From Streptomyces sp. Mut1 (lineage in GTDB: Bacteria > Actinomycetota > Actinomycetes > Streptomycetales > Streptomycetaceae), in contig NZ_CP120997.1 in the NCBI RefSeq assembly GCF_030719295.1, positions 1,178,001 to 1,242,000 on the forward strand: 64,000 nucleotides of DNA, in the 5' to 3' direction. The notes under the pieces are model-generated. The model saw nothing but the letters and a program-made list of their open reading frames with translations, had not been told where the DNA came from and did not search any database. Both the position numbers and the translations under genes were made by a program. Each line of letters opens with the position of its first letter. The stretch's first letter is position 1. This document shows positions 43,590 to 52,296 of the stretch, in pieces.

Positions 43590-44354
43590 GTGAACCGTCC
43601 GCTGATCGGGATCAGCACCTATCTGGAGACTTCGGTGCGCTGGGGCGTGTGGGACCTGCCCGCCGCGCTGCTGCCCGCCGGGTACGCGCGGATGGTGCGG
43701 GAGGCGGGCGGTCTGGCCGCGCTGCTCCCGCCGGACTCGCCGGACGCCGCGGCGGAGGCGGTGGCGCGGCTCGACGCGGTGGTGGTGGCGGGCGGGCCGG
43801 ATGTGGAGCCCGCGCGGTACGGGGCCGGGCGCGATCCGCGGACCGGGCCGCCGGCGCCGGAGCGTGACGCCTGGGAGGCGGCGCTGATCGGTGCGGCGCT
43901 GGACGCCGGGACGCCGTTGCTGGGGATCTGCCGGGGGATGCAGTTGCTGAACGTGGTGTGCGGCGGCACCCTGACACAGCATCTGGACGGGCACGCGGGC
44001 CCCGACGGGGCGACGGGCGTGTTCGGTTCGCATCCGGTGACTCCGGTGCCGGGCACCCGGTACGCGTCGCTGGTGCCGGACGTGTGTGCCGTCCCCGCGT
44101 ACCACCACCAGGCCGTCGACCGGATCGGCACCGGCCTGGTGGTCTCGGCGTACGCGGCGGACGGCACGGTGGAGGCGGTGGAACTGCCGGGTTCCCGCTG
44201 GGTCCTGGGGGTGCAGTGGCATCCGGAGGCGGGCGACGACCTCCGCGTGCTGCGGGGGCTGGTGGACGCCGCGACGAGGGCGGTGGACACCGCGACGGGG
44301 GCGGGGGCTCCCGCGACGGAGCTACCCGGCCCGCTCGCCCAGCCGTCGGCGTAG
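43590..44354 (+). CDS. Class I glutamine amidotransferase-like gamma-glutamyl hydrolase (peptidase C26, PuuD-like)
   Basis: 254 residues from GTG 43590 with GAGGAGGAG upstream. IGISTYLE start, DAVVVAGGPDVEPARYG, the nucleophile elbow LLGICRGMQLLNV with Cys near 112, and the His in VQWHPE near 210 make up the triad. In PuuD such enzymes release GABA from gamma-glutamyl-GABA; here it may release the product from a gamma-glutamylated amine processed by the divergent glnA4 operon. The last 33 bp overlap the convergent kinase gene. Confidence 0.9.
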   Translation: MNRPLIGISTYLETSVRWGVWDLPAALLPAGYARMVREAGGLAALLPPDSPDAAAEAVARLDAVVVAGGPDVEPARYGAGRDPRTGPPAPERDAWEAALIGAALDAGTPLLGICRGMQLLNVVCGGTLTQHLDGHAGPDGATGVFGSHPVTPVPGTRYASLVPDVCAVPAYHHQAVDRIGTGLVVSAYAADGTVEAVELPGSRWVLGVQWHPEAGDDLRVLRGLVDAATRAVDTATGAGAPATELPGPLAQPSA

Positions 44355-45293
44355 CCAGTCCAGGGCGGCGGCGCCCTGGGCCGCCTGGAAGGCCCGGAGC
44401 GTCGGCAGGCCCGGCGGGGCGGGGCGCAGCGCGTGCTGCGCGAAGTAACCGGCCATGGCGGCGAGTACGGCGGTGACCGCGCCGGGGTCCGCGTCCCGGC
44501 CGAGCGGGTGGGCGGTGAACAGGGCCTCCGGGTCCGGGGCCTGCCCGGAGGCGAAGCCCTGGGCCGCCACGCAGGGGAGCATCGCCAGCAGGTCGAACCA
44601 GGGCCGGGCGCGCACCGCGTGCGGCCAGTCGACGAAGACGACCCGGTCCTCGGTGAGCAGGATGTTGTCGGCGCGCAGGTCGCCGTGGACGAGGGTGTCC
44701 CCTTCGGCGGCCCGTGCCCAGCCCGACTCCAGTTCCGCCAGGACGCCGAGCCGGCGGGCCGCCCACGGGTCCAGGCCCGTCGTGTCGCCCGCGGCGCACA
44801 GGGTCCGCCAGCCGGTGAACATCGTGGACTTGCCCCCGTCGGCGACCGGCGCCCCGGCCGGGGCGGGGGTGAGGACGCCGGCCAGATCCTGGAGGGCCTC
44901 AAGGACCCGGTCCAGCTCGTTGCGGCTCCAGGGGACGCGGGGCTGGCGGCCCTCGATGTCCTGGAGCACGAGCGCGACGCAGGTGCCGTCGTCGTACGAG
45001 CCGAGCAGCCGGGGCACCGGGGCGTGCGCCGGCAGGGCCGCCGTGAGGCGGATCTCGGCACGGTGCATGTCCGGGCTGTCGGCGTTCACGTCGGCGCTCA
45101 CGGCCTTGACGAAGGCCCGGCCGCCGTTCGCGAGCCGGACCCGGGCGGCGACCCCGGGCGAGAAGCCGCCGTGCTGGGTGCGGGCCTCCACGACGGGCGC
45201 GCCGAGGATGTCCTCGACGCCGCGGCGGACGGCGGCGGGCAGGTCGGCCCAGTGGTGGCGGACGCCCCGGGCGGGCGGTGCGGTGGCGGTCAT
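44322..45293 (-). CDS. Aminoglycoside phosphotransferase-family kinase
   Basis: 323 residues with a protein-kinase-like fold: GFSPGVAARVRL glycine loop, FVKAVS (Lys), DTLVHGDLRADNILLTEDRVVFVDWPHA holding the Brenner motif HGDxxxxN and the metal-binding D. The family phosphorylates small hydroxyl substrates (aminoglycosides, choline, homoserine and others). Next to the GlnA4 group, an amino-alcohol substrate is conceivable, but it is the convergent neighbour, overlapping by 33 bp, so co-function is uncertain. Confidence 0.87.
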   Translation of the reverse strand: MTATAPPARGVRHHWADLPAAVRRGVEDILGAPVVEARTQHGGFSPGVAARVRLANGGRAFVKAVSADVNADSPDMHRAEIRLTAALPAHAPVPRLLGSYDDGTCVALVLQDIEGRQPRVPWSRNELDRVLEALQDLAGVLTPAPAGAPVADGGKSTMFTGWRTLCAAGDTTGLDPWAARRLGVLAELESGWARAAEGDTLVHGDLRADNILLTEDRVVFVDWPHAVRARPWFDLLAMLPCVAAQGFASGQAPDPEALFTAHPLGRDADPGAVTAVLAAMAGYFAQHALRPAPPGLPTLRAFQAAQGAAALDWLRRRLGERAG

Positions 45294-45337
45294 CGGCCCA
45301 TTCTTCTCGTCGGGCCGCCCGGCGGGCCACCGGTTTG

Positions 45338-45393
45338 GGGCCGGTCCGGCGGATGTTCGCGGGCTGCTCCGCGAAGATCCGCCGGTCCGGCCC
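45338..45393 (-). terminator. Long imperfect hairpin after the LysR gene
   Basis: Arms 45338-45362 and 45369-45393 pair over 25 positions with two mismatches and a 6-nt loop; the right arm abuts the LysR stop codon. It probably terminates the leftward LysR transcript before the kinase gene. Confidence 0.8.
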
Positions 45394-46331
45394 TAAGCCA
45401 TGCCCCCGGAGGGTTCCGACCGGGTCAGCGAGAGCAGGTCGCGGGCCGGGCCCGTGGGCCGGTGGCCCGCCGGCCACACCGCGCGCAGCTGGCGCCGCAG
45501 CCGGACCCCGGCGATGGGGACCTTGACCAGGCGGCGGGCCGACAGCTCCTCGCCGAGCGCGAGTTCGCTCAGGACGCAGGGGCCCGCGCCGCTCTCCGCC
45601 GCGCCCTTCACGGAGGTGGTCGACGACAGCTCCAGGAGCGGCGGGGCGAGCGGGCCGTGCGCGGCGAGCGCGGCGTCCAGGACCTGGCGGGTGCCGGAGC
45701 CGTGTTCGCGCAGGATCAGCGGGGTCGCGGCCAGTTCGCGCGGGGTCAGCGGGGTGCGGCGGCGGGCCCAGGCGTGCGAGGGGGCGACCACGACGACCAG
45801 GCGGTCGTGGGCGATGACGGTGCCGTCGAGCCCTTCCGGGACGGACAGGCCCTCGACGAAGCCGAGGTCGGCGTCACCGGTCAGCAGCCGCTCGGCGACC
45901 ACCGCGGAGTTCCCGGCGAGCAGCGAGACCGCGGTGCCGGGCCGTTCGGCGCGCAGGGCGATCAGCCAGCCCGGCAGCAGGTATTCGGCGATGGTCATGG
46001 ACGCGGCGACCCGCAGCCGGGAGTCACGGCGGTCCCGCAGCGCCTGGGCGCCCGCGTCGAACGCCTCGGCGGACTCCACGACCCGGCGCGCCCAGTCGGT
46101 GACCAGCGCGCCCGAGTCGGTGAGCCGGGAGCCCCGGGGCGAGCGGTCGAGCAGGGCGAGGCCGAGCTGCCGTTCCATGGAACGGATGCGGCTGCTGGCG
46201 GCGGGCTGGGTGATGCCGACATCGCGGGCGGCCCGGCCGAGGCTGCCGTGCCGGGCGACGGCGAGGAGCAGCTCCAGCGCGCCGAGGTCGGGCACCCGGT
46301 GGGACAGGGGGGCGGACGGTTCGCTGGTCAT
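45393..46331 (-). CDS. LysR-family transcriptional regulator
   Basis: 312 residues. The N-terminal helix-turn-helix (LELLLAVARHGSLGRAARDVGITQPAASSRIRSMERQLGLALLDR, about 19-63) is followed by a periplasmic-binding-like effector domain (RLRVAASMTIAEYLLPGWL; FVEGLSVPEGLDGTVI). It is divergent from a TDT-family transporter gene 70 bp away, with a perfect inverted repeat over its own start, so it most likely regulates itself and the transporter. Effector unknown. Confidence 0.93.
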   Translation of the reverse strand: MTSEPSAPLSHRVPDLGALELLLAVARHGSLGRAARDVGITQPAASSRIRSMERQLGLALLDRSPRGSRLTDSGALVTDWARRVVESAEAFDAGAQALRDRRDSRLRVAASMTIAEYLLPGWLIALRAERPGTAVSLLAGNSAVVAERLLTGDADLGFVEGLSVPEGLDGTVIAHDRLVVVVAPSHAWARRRTPLTPRELAATPLILREHGSGTRQVLDAALAAHGPLAPPLLELSSTTSVKGAAESGAGPCVLSELALGEELSARRLVKVPIAGVRLRRQLRAVWPAGHRPTGPARDLLSLTRSEPSGGMA

Positions 46332-46345
46332 AAGCCCACCTTATG
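46329..46345. promoter_or_regulatory. Candidate LysR operator
   Basis: CATAAG-CCCAC-CTTATG, a perfect 6-bp inverted repeat with the T-N11-A form, overlapping the lysR start codon in the divergent intergenic region. Confidence 0.6.
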
Positions 46346-46401
46346 ACCTCATAGAGCAGCACTCCCTGGTGGGGCCCTGCCCGGCCCCGGAGAATCGTGG
46401 C

Positions 46402-47550
46402 ATGGCCATCTTTCCGCAGACCCGCACATATACCCCGCACGCCGGCACGGACCGGCGGCCCACGCTGCGGCACTTCGGCCCCAACTGGTACGCGACGGTC
46501 ATGGGCACCTCGATCGTGGCGAGCGCGGGCGTCGCGCTGCCCGTGCACGTCCCCGGACTGCGGGGTGCCTGCACGGCGGTGTGGCTGCTCTCCGCGCTGC
46601 TGCTCGCCGCCGTGCTGACGGCGCGCGCCGGGCACTGGGCGGCCCACCGCGACCAGGCGCGCGCCCACCTCCTGGACCCGGCCGTCGCGCCGTTCTACGG
46701 CTGCCTCTCGATGGCGCTGCTGGCCGTCGGGGGCTCCGGCATGGTCGTGGGCAAGGACGTCATCGGCCATCCGGCGGCGCTCGCGCTGAACGTGGTCCTG
46801 TACACGGCGGGCACGCTGACCGGACTGGCCGCCGCGGTGGCGGTCCCGTACCTGATGATCGTGCGCCACCGGCCGGAGCCGGGCACGGCGTCCCCGGTGT
46901 GGCTGCTGCCGGTGGTGGCCCCGATGGTGTCGGCCGCGCTCGGCCCGCTGCTGGTGCCGGAACTGCCCGCGGGCCAGGGCCGGGAGGCGCTGCTGCTGGG
47001 CTGCTACGCGATGTTCGGGCTGAGCCTGCTGGCGACCCTGGTGATGCTGCCGCTCGTCTTCGGCCGGCTGGTGCACCGCGGCCCGCTGCCGCTCGCGCTG
47101 ACTCCGACCCTGTTCCTGGTGCTCGGTCCGCTGGGCCAGTCGACGACGGCGGTCAACGCGCTGGCCGATGTGGCGCCGGACGCGGTCCCGGGGGCGTACG
47201 CCTCCGCGCTGGGGGCGTTCGCCGTGCTGTACGGGGTGCCGGTGATGGGGTTCGCCCTGCTGTGGCTGGCCCTGGCCGTCGCCCTGGTGGTCCGGGCCGT
47301 GCGGGGCGGGATGACGTTCTCGATGACGTGGTGGGGCTTCACGTTCCCCGTCGGTACGTGTGTGACGGGCGCCGCCGGTCTGGCCCGGCACACCGGGCTG
47401 AGCGCGTACACCTGGCTGGCGGTCGCGCTGTACGTGCTGCTGGTGTCGGCCTGGGCGGTGGCCGGGGTGCGCACGGTGCGCGGACTGGTCAGCGGGGCGC
47501 TGCTCGCGGCGCCCAAGGGGGCCGCCGCGGTGGCGGCCCGTACCGCCTGA
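46402..47550 (+). CDS. TDT-family membrane transporter (TehA/SLAC1-like)
   Basis: 382 residues with about ten hydrophobic segments: HFGPNWYATVMGTSIVA at the N-terminus is the TDT signature, then helices such as LNVVLYTAGTLTGLAAAVAVPYLMIV and GMTFSMTWWGFTFPVGTCVTG. Relatives export sulfite, C4-dicarboxylates or conduct anions. The divergent LysR gene is its likely regulator. Confidence 0.9.
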   Translation: MAIFPQTRTYTPHAGTDRRPTLRHFGPNWYATVMGTSIVASAGVALPVHVPGLRGACTAVWLLSALLLAAVLTARAGHWAAHRDQARAHLLDPAVAPFYGCLSMALLAVGGSGMVVGKDVIGHPAALALNVVLYTAGTLTGLAAAVAVPYLMIVRHRPEPGTASPVWLLPVVAPMVSAALGPLLVPELPAGQGREALLLGCYAMFGLSLLATLVMLPLVFGRLVHRGPLPLALTPTLFLVLGPLGQSTTAVNALADVAPDAVPGAYASALGAFAVLYGVPVMGFALLWLALAVALVVRAVRGGMTFSMTWWGFTFPVGTCVTGAAGLARHTGLSAYTWLAVALYVLLVSAWAVAGVRTVRGLVSGALLAAPKGAAAVAARTA

Positions 47551-47583
47551 GGAAGCCTGCCGGCCTCCGGCCCCCGGGCGCGG

Positions 47584-48129
47584 TCAGCGCCGGGGGTCGG
47601 ACGTGGCGTCGATGTGTTCGGCGACCGCGACGCACAGCAGCCGGGTGCCGGGGAGGGTGGCCCGCCAGCGGTGGCGCACCCCGCCGGACAGGAACAGCGT
47701 GTCGCCCTGGACCAGCCGGTAGGCCTGGCCCTCGGCCTCCACCTCGGCGGCGCCCTCCGCGACGTACATCACCTCGTCGTTGCGGTGCTGGAACTCGCGC
47801 CCGAGGTCGAGTTCCCCGGTGAACTCCAGCGCGCTGAGCTGGTGGCGTCCGCGCACCACGCGGTGCACCCCGTCCTCCGGCACGCCGCGCACGACGTCGA
47901 CCGCGCGGGCGGAGTCCGCGGCGGCGCGCAGCCGTGCGGGGGTGGTCTCCAGCGCTTCGGCGACCCGGTCCAGGGACCGGGCGCTGGGTCTGGCGCGTTC
48001 GTTCTCGATCTGGCTGAGGAACGGTACGGACAGACCGCTGCGCGAGGCGACCGCGGCCAGGGTGAGTCCCAGGGATCTGCGCTGTCGGCGGACGGCGGCG
48101 CCCACCCGGAGTGTTTCCTTCTCGTCCAT
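47584..48129 (-). CDS. XRE-family regulator with C-terminal cupin domain
   Basis: 181 residues from ATG 48129, with GGGAGGG about 8 nt upstream. Helix-turn-helix at about 8-62 (VRRQRRSLGLTLAAVASRSGLSVPFLSQIENERARPS) and a cupin domain (QHRNDEVMYVAEGAAEVEAEGQAYRLVQGDTLFLSGGVRHRW, about 110-160). Such regulators sense small metabolites through the cupin pocket. It precedes nothing in its own direction except the end of the transporter gene on the opposite strand; upstream lies the glycine betaine operon. Confidence 0.92.
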   Translation of the reverse strand: MDEKETLRVGAAVRRQRRSLGLTLAAVASRSGLSVPFLSQIENERARPSARSLDRVAEALETTPARLRAAADSARAVDVVRGVPEDGVHRVVRGRHQLSALEFTGELDLGREFQHRNDEVMYVAEGAAEVEAEGQAYRLVQGDTLFLSGGVRHRWRATLPGTRLLCVAVAEHIDATSDPRR

Positions 48130-48227
48130 GTCCGGCTCCCTCCCGACTGGCCATCCTTCCGGTTGTGGGCGCCTCGCGCACACCGTTACGCCAGGTCGGC
48201 CCGGAAAGTGACCTCTTCGGAACGCCG

Positions 48228-48266
48228 GAAGGGGTGGGTCCCGCCGTCGGCGGGACCCACCCCTTC
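48228..48266 (-). terminator. Terminator of the glycine betaine transporter operon
   Basis: Perfect 18-bp stem (GAAGGGGTGGGTCCCGCC at 48228-48245, complement at 48249-48266) with a 3-nt loop, 34 bp after the stop of the transporter gene. Confidence 0.93.
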
Positions 48267-48299
48267 ATGTGCCGCGGCCCCGGTGGGGGCCGGTCGCGG

Positions 48300-50936
48300 C
48301 TACGACTGGGGAGCCATCTTGTCCGCGATGCCCGGGTTCTTCTCCATCCAGGCCTTCACGGCTTCCTCCTCGTGTCCGGTACCGAGCTTCTGGATCTGGT
48401 TCTCCAGACCGGCGAGCTGGTCCTCGCTGAGCTTGAAGTCCTTGAACCACTTCGTCAGCTGCGGGTAGTTCTCCGGGAACTCCTTGGAGGCGATGGTGTG
48501 CAGCCGGTCGCCGTCGCCGAAGGCCTTCTCGGGGTCCTGGAGCTTGGTCATCTTGTACTCGCTGTACGCCCAGTGCGGGGTCCACAGCAGGACGGCGATG
48601 GGCTCCTTCTTGGCGTACGCCCGCTTCAGCTCGGAGAGCATGCCGGGCGTCGAGGCGTCGACGACCTTGTACTCGTCGTCCAGGCCGTAGGCCGGGAGCA
48701 CGTTCTTCTTGAGGTTCTCCATCGTGGCCGTGCCGGGCTCGATGCCGACGATGCGGCCCTTGAACTTCGAGCTCTTGCCCTTGAGGTCGGCCAGGGACTT
48801 GACGTCCTTGACGTAGTCGGGCACCGCGACCTCGATCGAGGTCGGGCCGTACCAGGAGCCGATGTCCGTCAGCTTGGAGCCGTACTTGTCCCAGTAGTTC
48901 TTCTGGGTGAACGGGAGCCAGCCGTCGAACTGCACGTCGATCTGGCCGCGCGACATGGCGGTGTACATCGGACCGACCTCGAACTGCTTGAGGTTGATCT
49001 TGTATCCGCGCTCCTCCAGGACGGCCTTCCACAGGTACGTGGCGGCGATGTCCTCCTCCCAGGGGAACCAGGCCATCTCGACCGCGCGGTCGCGCTCGTC
49101 CTTGCCGTTCGCGCCCTTGGAGGTGGCGGCCTTCTTGACCGGGGCCAGCGTGTCGGCGACCTCCGGGTTGGCCTTGAGCCAGATACGGACGGCCTCCTGC
49201 TCCTTGCCGGAGCCGCTCTTCTGGATCTGCGCCTCAAGGCTGGTGAGCTGGTCCTCGCTCATCTTGAAGTCCTTGAGCCACGTGCCGACCTCGGGGTTGT
49301 CCTCGGCGAAGCCCTTACGGGTCAGCGTGTGGATCCCGTCGCCCTTGCCCCAGAGGTCCTTGGGGTCCTTGAGCTTGGTCAGCTCGTACTGGTTGTACGC
49401 CCAGTGCGGCGACCACAGCGGAACGACGATCGGTTCCTTCTTGGCGTACGCGCGCTTGAGCTCGGCCAGCATGGACGGCGTGGAGCCGTCGATGACCTTG
49501 TACTCCTTGTCCAGGCCGTAGCCGGGCAGGATCTTGTCCTTGAGCAGGCCCATCTCACCGGCGCTCGGCTCGATGCCCACGATCCGGCCCTTGAAGTCGG
49601 ACGCCTTGCCCTTGAGGTCGTCGAGCGAGTCGACGCCCTTCACGTACGAGGGGACGGCCAGCTCCAGCGAGGTGGGGCCGTACCAGGAGCCCATGTCGTC
49701 CAGGCGGTCCTTGTACTTCTTCCAGTACGAGGCGTGGGTCACCGGCAGCCAGGAGTCGGTCTCGAAGTCGATCTGGCCGCTCGCCATGCCCGTGTAGAGC
49801 GCGCCGGCCTCGTACTGCTTGACGTCGACCTCGAAGCCGCGCTGCTCCAGCAGTTCCTTCCACAGGAACGTGGAGGCGATGCCCTCGTCCCACGGGATGT
49901 AACCCATGCTGATCTTCTTGCCGGCCCCGATGTTCTTCGGGTCCGAGGCGGTCGTGGCGTCGTCGTCCGAGGAACCGAACAGGCCCATGCCGCCGGCGAC
50001 GAGGGCGAGCGCGACCACACCGGCCACGGCCACGACGGGCTGCGGGCGGTGGTGCCAGATCTTCAGGCCGCCGGCCACCGACTGCGCCTTGGCGAGCGCG
50101 CGGCGGGCGAGCGGGGAGACCTCGCGGCCCAGGGCACTGGTCATCCGGTCCAGGTACATGGCCAGGATGACGATGGAGACACCGGCCTCGAAGCCGAGAC
50201 CGACGTCGACGTTGCCGATGGCGCGGTAGACGGAGCCACCGAGGCCGCCGCCGCCGACCATGCCGGCGATGACCACCATGGACAGGCCCAGCATGATGAC
50301 CTGGTTGATGCCCGCCATGATCGTGGGCAGGGCCAGCGGCAGCTGCACCCGCAGCAGGGTGTTGCGGGAGGTGGTGCCGAATGCCTCGGCCGCCTCGACG
50401 AGCTCGCCGTCGACCTGGCGGATGCCCAGCTCGGTCATCCGGACGCCCGGGGGCAGCGCGAAGATGATGGTGGCGATGATGCCGGGGACGACACCGACGC
50501 CGAAGAAGATCACGCCGGGGATCAGGTAGACCATGGCGGGCATGGTCTGCATGAAGTCGAGGACCGGCCGGATCACCGCGCTGACCGTCTTGGAACGGGA
50601 CGCCCAGATGCCGAGCGGCACGGCCAGCACCAGCGTCACGATCGTCGCGACGAGCACCAGCGTGAGGGTGTCCATCGCTTCGTCCCACAACTCGACGGAG
50701 TCGATGAGGGCGAAGCCCACGAACGCGAGGAGACCGGCGAGCAGGCCGCGCAGCCACCAGGCGATGACGGCGACGATGCCGGCGAAGAGCAGGGGCGCGG
50801 GGGCGGACAGGACGGCGGCGATGCCGTCGAACATGCCGCTGACCACGGAGCTGATGGCGTCGAAGAGCCAGGACAGGTGGGTCTGGAGCCAGTCGACGGC
50901 GGAGTCGACCCAGTCGCCGAGATGAAGCCTAAACAC
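48300..50936 (-). CDS. Glycine betaine/proline ABC transporter permease fused to two tandem substrate-binding domains
   Basis: 878 residues. Residues about 1-300 are an OpuAB/ProW-type permease (ATIVTLVLAVPLGIWASRS, EAAEAFGTTSRNTLLRVQLPLALPTIMAGINQ). After a further membrane helix near 315-330, two OpuAC-type binding domains follow: the first from about 350 (ISMGYIPWDEGIASTFLWKELLEQRGFEV) and the second from about 610 (VEMAWFPWEEDIAATYLWKAVLEERGYKI), each with the SWYGPTS and HWAYxxYxxTKL motifs that shape the aromatic betaine pocket. Single-SBD fusions are known in OpuA; two in tandem are less common. Its GTG overlaps the ATPase gene by 8 bp. Confidence 0.93.
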   Translation of the reverse strand: MFRLHLGDWVDSAVDWLQTHLSWLFDAISSVVSGMFDGIAAVLSAPAPLLFAGIVAVIAWWLRGLLAGLLAFVGFALIDSVELWDEAMDTLTLVLVATIVTLVLAVPLGIWASRSKTVSAVIRPVLDFMQTMPAMVYLIPGVIFFGVGVVPGIIATIIFALPPGVRMTELGIRQVDGELVEAAEAFGTTSRNTLLRVQLPLALPTIMAGINQVIMLGLSMVVIAGMVGGGGLGGSVYRAIGNVDVGLGFEAGVSIVILAMYLDRMTSALGREVSPLARRALAKAQSVAGGLKIWHHRPQPVVAVAGVVALALVAGGMGLFGSSDDDATTASDPKNIGAGKKISMGYIPWDEGIASTFLWKELLEQRGFEVDVKQYEAGALYTGMASGQIDFETDSWLPVTHASYWKKYKDRLDDMGSWYGPTSLELAVPSYVKGVDSLDDLKGKASDFKGRIVGIEPSAGEMGLLKDKILPGYGLDKEYKVIDGSTPSMLAELKRAYAKKEPIVVPLWSPHWAYNQYELTKLKDPKDLWGKGDGIHTLTRKGFAEDNPEVGTWLKDFKMSEDQLTSLEAQIQKSGSGKEQEAVRIWLKANPEVADTLAPVKKAATSKGANGKDERDRAVEMAWFPWEEDIAATYLWKAVLEERGYKINLKQFEVGPMYTAMSRGQIDVQFDGWLPFTQKNYWDKYGSKLTDIGSWYGPTSIEVAVPDYVKDVKSLADLKGKSSKFKGRIVGIEPGTATMENLKKNVLPAYGLDDEYKVVDASTPGMLSELKRAYAKKEPIAVLLWTPHWAYSEYKMTKLQDPEKAFGDGDRLHTIASKEFPENYPQLTKWFKDFKLSEDQLAGLENQIQKLGTGHEEEAVKAWMEKNPGIADKMAPQS

Positions 50937-52053
50937 CGGCCACCTTCTTCAGCGTGGTCACGGCGTCCTGGGGCGCCTCGGCGGGGGTCATCGGCTCGCC
51001 GAGCACGGCGAGCAGCCGGGCCCGGGGCACGACGCCCACGAGCTTGCCCTTGTCGTCGGTCACGGCGACCGCGACCCCGCTCTGCGAGCAGGGCGTGAAC
51101 AGCTCGATGATCGGCGTGGACTCCGTGACGGTGGCCGGGGCGGCCCGCAGCACGTCGGCCGGGGTCCGCAGCTCCTTGCCCTCGTCGTCGGGGGTGCCCA
51201 TGACGGTGTGCGGTTCGGCCATGATGGCGCCCGCGGTCAGCACCCGGGAGCGGTCCACGTCCTGGGTGAAGGAGGCGACGTAGTCGTTGGCCGGGGTGAC
51301 GAGGATGTCCTCGGCGGTGCCGAGCTGGACTATCTCCCCGTCGCGCATCACGGCGATGCGGTCGCCGAGGCGCATGGCCTCGTTGAGGTCGTGGGTGATG
51401 AAGACGATCGTCTTCTTCAGCCGCTTCTGCAGCTCCAGGAGCTGGTCCTGCATGTCGCGGCGGATCAGCGGGTCGAGCGCGCTGAACGACTCGTCCATCA
51501 GGAGCAGGTCGGCGTCGGTGGCGAGCGCGCGGGCGAGGCCCACGCGCTGCTGCATGCCGCCGGACAGCTCGTCGGGCCAGGACTTCTCCCAGCCGGCGAG
51601 GCCGGTCAGCTCCAGGGCCTCGGCGGCGCGGCGGTGGCGCTCGGCGCGCGGGACGCCCTGCACCTCCAGGCCGTACGCGGCGTTCTCCAGGACGCTCCGG
51701 TGGGGGAAGAGCGCGAAGTGCTGGAACACCATGCTGATCTTGGTGGAGCGGACGTGACGGAGCTGGGCGGGGCTCAGCGCGGTCAGATCCTCACCGTCGA
51801 AGAGCACCTGGCCGGAAGTGGGCTCCAGCAGGCCGTTGAGCATCCGCAGCAAGGTGGACTTGCCCGAGCCGGACAGACCCATCACGACGAAGATGTGGCC
51901 CGGTTCCACGGTGAACGATGCATCGATCACCGCTGCGGTCGTTCCGTCGGCGCGCAGCGCGTCGCGGTCGGTGCCGCTCTTCAGCTTCTGCACGGCTTGA
52001 TCGGGTCGTCTGCCGAAAACTTTGTACAAGTGCTCGGCTTGCAGCCTGGACAC
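50929..52053 (-). CDS. opuAA: Glycine betaine ABC transporter ATP-binding protein with CBS domains
   Basis: 374 residues from GTG 52053 (MSRLQAEHLYKVFGRRP), with GTGAGG just upstream. Walker A VVMGLSGSGKSTLLRML at about 55-71, signature DELSGGMQQRVGLARAL, Walker B ADLLLMDESFSALDP and H-loop VFITHDLNEAMRLGDR. The C-terminal CBS pair (about 270-355) is used by OpuA-type importers as an ionic-strength sensor, so the system is probably osmotically gated. First gene of the operon; drives the fused permease-SBD protein. Confidence 0.95.
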   Translation of the reverse strand: MSRLQAEHLYKVFGRRPDQAVQKLKSGTDRDALRADGTTAAVIDASFTVEPGHIFVVMGLSGSGKSTLLRMLNGLLEPTSGQVLFDGEDLTALSPAQLRHVRSTKISMVFQHFALFPHRSVLENAAYGLEVQGVPRAERHRRAAEALELTGLAGWEKSWPDELSGGMQQRVGLARALATDADLLLMDESFSALDPLIRRDMQDQLLELQKRLKKTIVFITHDLNEAMRLGDRIAVMRDGEIVQLGTAEDILVTPANDYVASFTQDVDRSRVLTAGAIMAEPHTVMGTPDDEGKELRTPADVLRAAPATVTESTPIIELFTPCSQSGVAVAVTDDKGKLVGVVPRARLLAVLGEPMTPAEAPQDAVTTLKKVAGV

Positions 52054-52296
52054 ATACACCTCACGCGTTGAACCGAAAACGGTCTGCCACCCCCGCCGGC
52101 AGACCGTGGAGCGGCACGGATTCTGTCCGTTTGGCACGTGCAAAAGTTGAAATGCGACGTGGTCCGCTCCGATGGCGCGCCTGCCCGGCCTTACCCGGAG
52201 CAAACACAAGAGTGACCCAGATCACATATTCGAACCCCGACTCCGGGAACCGCGTCCGGGGCGGCCGCTGTCGGTGCCGTGCGGCATCATCGGCGT

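Noticed and set aside
44322..44354. Frameshift at the convergent overlap of the amidotransferase and kinase genes
   Set aside because: Both proteins have normal C-termini; a 33-bp tail-to-tail overlap is ordinary in compact genomes.
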